Shown one piece after another: positions 62,597-64,000 of a DNA stretch of 64,000 nucleotides (position 1 is its first letter; every line of letters starts with the position of its first letter). The position numbers and the translations under genes are program-made. This stretch comes from Bedellia somnulentella (taxonomy: Eukaryota > Arthropoda > Insecta > Lepidoptera > Bedelliidae): the NCBI GenBank assembly GCA_963576735.1, contig OY755186.1, positions 17,223,970 to 17,287,969 of the forward strand. The letters are read 5' to 3'. The notes below the pieces were generated by a model. That model saw only the letters and a program-made list of their open reading frames with translations, was not told the DNA's origin and did no database searches.

Positions 62597-62940
62597 ATAA
62601 CATAATATAAACGTTCACGCCATTTATCCCCCAAGGGGTAGGCAGAGGTACCAAAACTTCTGATCAACACGTGACAGCGCAGCAGGTACCAAAGCAGGTA
62701 TGTTTTGCTTAGACAGTGTACTCCGTGATAGGGGGCAGGCCTAATGCCATTTTGTACCAATACACTGTCACATGGCTAAGTACAACTCATCCTCATGATG
62801 TTTTCCCTCACCGTTAACAACCATGATAAATAAAGCACATATATGACTTTAGAAGAGACAAATTGGTGTAGGCGTGACCTGAGATTAGAACACTAGTCGT
62901 CTGCACGTTAAGCGCTGTTCTACCTTCTGAAAATGTTCAA
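62597..62940 (-). mobile_element. SINE-D copy, minus strand, most complete body
   Basis: It starts with the AACATAATATAAACG tail and the stem-loop ATCCCCCAAGGGGTAGG. It passes GGCAGGCCTAATGCC and the GTTTTCCCTCACCGTTAAC block, and ends in a decayed tRNA-like head near 62880-62930. It adjoins a LINE 3' end at 62933. Confidence 0.72.
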
Positions 62941-63440
62941 CAAACTTCCTTCTGACATATTGGAATTGCCTGTGGCATCTTTTAAAAAGGCAATAAAAGC
63001 CATGCTTTTAAAGAAGTCTTACTACAGTGTTCAAGATTTTTTTAAACGACAAGGACCCAACGCGCACATGACCGTGTCCGTAAAGCTATAAATCTTCCCT
63101 CGTTATTCCTAGGAATAATTGTCTGGTGAGGATTTTTCTTCTCACGTTATGTGATTGGTTTTTGTGATGGACAATTTATTTTAAATATGTCAAACTAGCG
63201 TTTGGTTTTGTCGCATAGAAAATCTTTTATAAAGTAAAAACATGTTAATAAACTGAAATTGTACAAACCATGTTTTGAAAAAATGAAAAAATGTGAATGT
63301 AAAGAGTTTCTTTGTTGCTTCTTCTCTTTACGAACACCTTCCGAAGCAACGGACTAATGATAAATTTAAAAAATTTGACGTTCAAAAAATGTTAATTTTT
63401 AACTTAATTTTGAAAAATAAACTTTTTGACTTTTTTTTGA
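62933..63440 (+). mobile_element. 5'-truncated LINE of another clade (reverse transcriptase C-terminus and 3' UTR)
   Basis: The frame 62933-63091 ends a reverse transcriptase protein: FNKLPSDILELPVASFKKAI, then LLKKSYYSVQDFF, the usual end of jockey/CR1-like proteins. The 3' UTR contains TCTTCTCTTTACGAACACC and GACGTTCAAAAAATG. A related 3' UTR fragment lies at 39015-39182. Confidence 0.72.
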
Positions 63441-64000
63441 CTTTTTTTGACCCACTGAGCTATCACGTGTCGGTACACAAACTAATAGAATAGTAAAATA
63501 CTTCATAATTAGATATAATATTGATGAATGGAAAGAAATGAAACTGATACTATCTTTAAAAAATCGTGTAATATCATCCAAAAAAAACAGTGTTACTGAA
63601 GACTAATAAGTCAAAGTTATATTATTTGACGACATTTAAAACTTATTTTTTTTTTTACAAAATACAAAGATGTTGGATTGAATCAGGCGTTACTTTGCGG
63701 AAATCCATAGCAATACAAAAATTAATTAGTTACTCCGCATAATTCTGCTAAATATTTAGCGGTAGTGACTTATTAATATTTGTATATTAAGATGTTATAG
63801 CACTTATAGCTTAGTTGGTACATGCTATTCTCTAAAACACAAAAAAATATACACTCTGAATTACGTATAAGAAAAAAGGTTTACTTCTAGCTAGATGAGT
63901 TATTATATTATTATCTCCTTTCCATCAGTGTATTCTAACCCTTAACATTTTTATCTTGTCTCGCTACAGTCAGTTTCTTATTCTTAAAATATTTACATTC
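63441..64000. other. No gene recognised
   Basis: AT-rich; only the SINE-D head remnant at 63446-63472 is identifiable. Confidence 0.4.
63446..63472 (-). repeat. SINE-D head remnant
   Basis: CCCACTGAGCTATCACGTG is the reverse complement of the SINE-D A-box region; nothing else of the element is recognisable around it. Confidence 0.35.

Overview
The window is AT-rich, repeat-crowded animal DNA, most likely from a moth or butterfly. Evidence for this is the Helitrons that open with TCTATAC and end in CTAG after a GCGAAGC hairpin, several short retroposons of the kinds seen across Lepidoptera, and truncated LINE ends. No bacterial features are present and nothing resembles an operon. The only host coding sequence I can support is one 46-bp exon at 52958-53003. 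It encodes the start of a Dok-7-type PH domain and has good splice sites, so most of the window is probably intron of a Dok7-like gene on the + strand.

The most notable object is an apparently complete DNA transposon at 19811-24338. It has 15-bp terminal inverted repeats (14 of 15 matching) and a 6-bp target duplication, TATAAG. It encodes a long DDE-type candidate transposase (20771-23203) whose likely C-terminal domain lies in a second open stretch (23228-23577). A phase-compatible GT-AG intron could join the two. Two clusters of four GACACCGAAATTA-like motifs, spaced about 20 bp and facing each other, flank the coding region. Immediately to its right is a full-length RTE-like LINE on the - strand (24447-27789), with a 12-bp target duplication and a single apparent frameshift in the endonuclease domain.

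The rest is a mosaic of retroposons. SINE-A is about 245 bp with a (TATG)n tail and no obvious tRNA head; it occurs nearly 50 times on both strands from 1 to 18.4 kb and from 30 to 62.6 kb. SINE-B carries a tRNA-like body (GACACGGTAGCTCAG...) and is often found as an inverted, hairpin-like insertion (36213-36504, 57462-57918, 60635-61053, 61699-62157). SINE-C (near 41680), SINE-D (5147-6285, 13910-14194, 15794-16085, 62597-62940) and SINE-E (near 40505 and 52050) are tRNA-derived. The LINE, SINE-A, SINE-C and SINE-D share a related 3' end: a CCCC/GGG stem-loop followed by CGTGAG-like sequence and a short tandem tail. This suggests one reverse transcriptase moves all of them.

Other elements include three related Helitrons with (GTCT)n tracts (4066-5037, 6740-7746, 30355-31338), a shorter Helitron (29693-30003), a TTAA-flanked piggyBac-type MITE (5284-6066), a hairpin MITE (14383-14518), 5'-truncated LINE tails and a 25-bp tandem repeat (51943-52033). 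Nested insertions give relative ages in several places. Functional interpretations come from reading the sequence and from memory of families; no searches were run.
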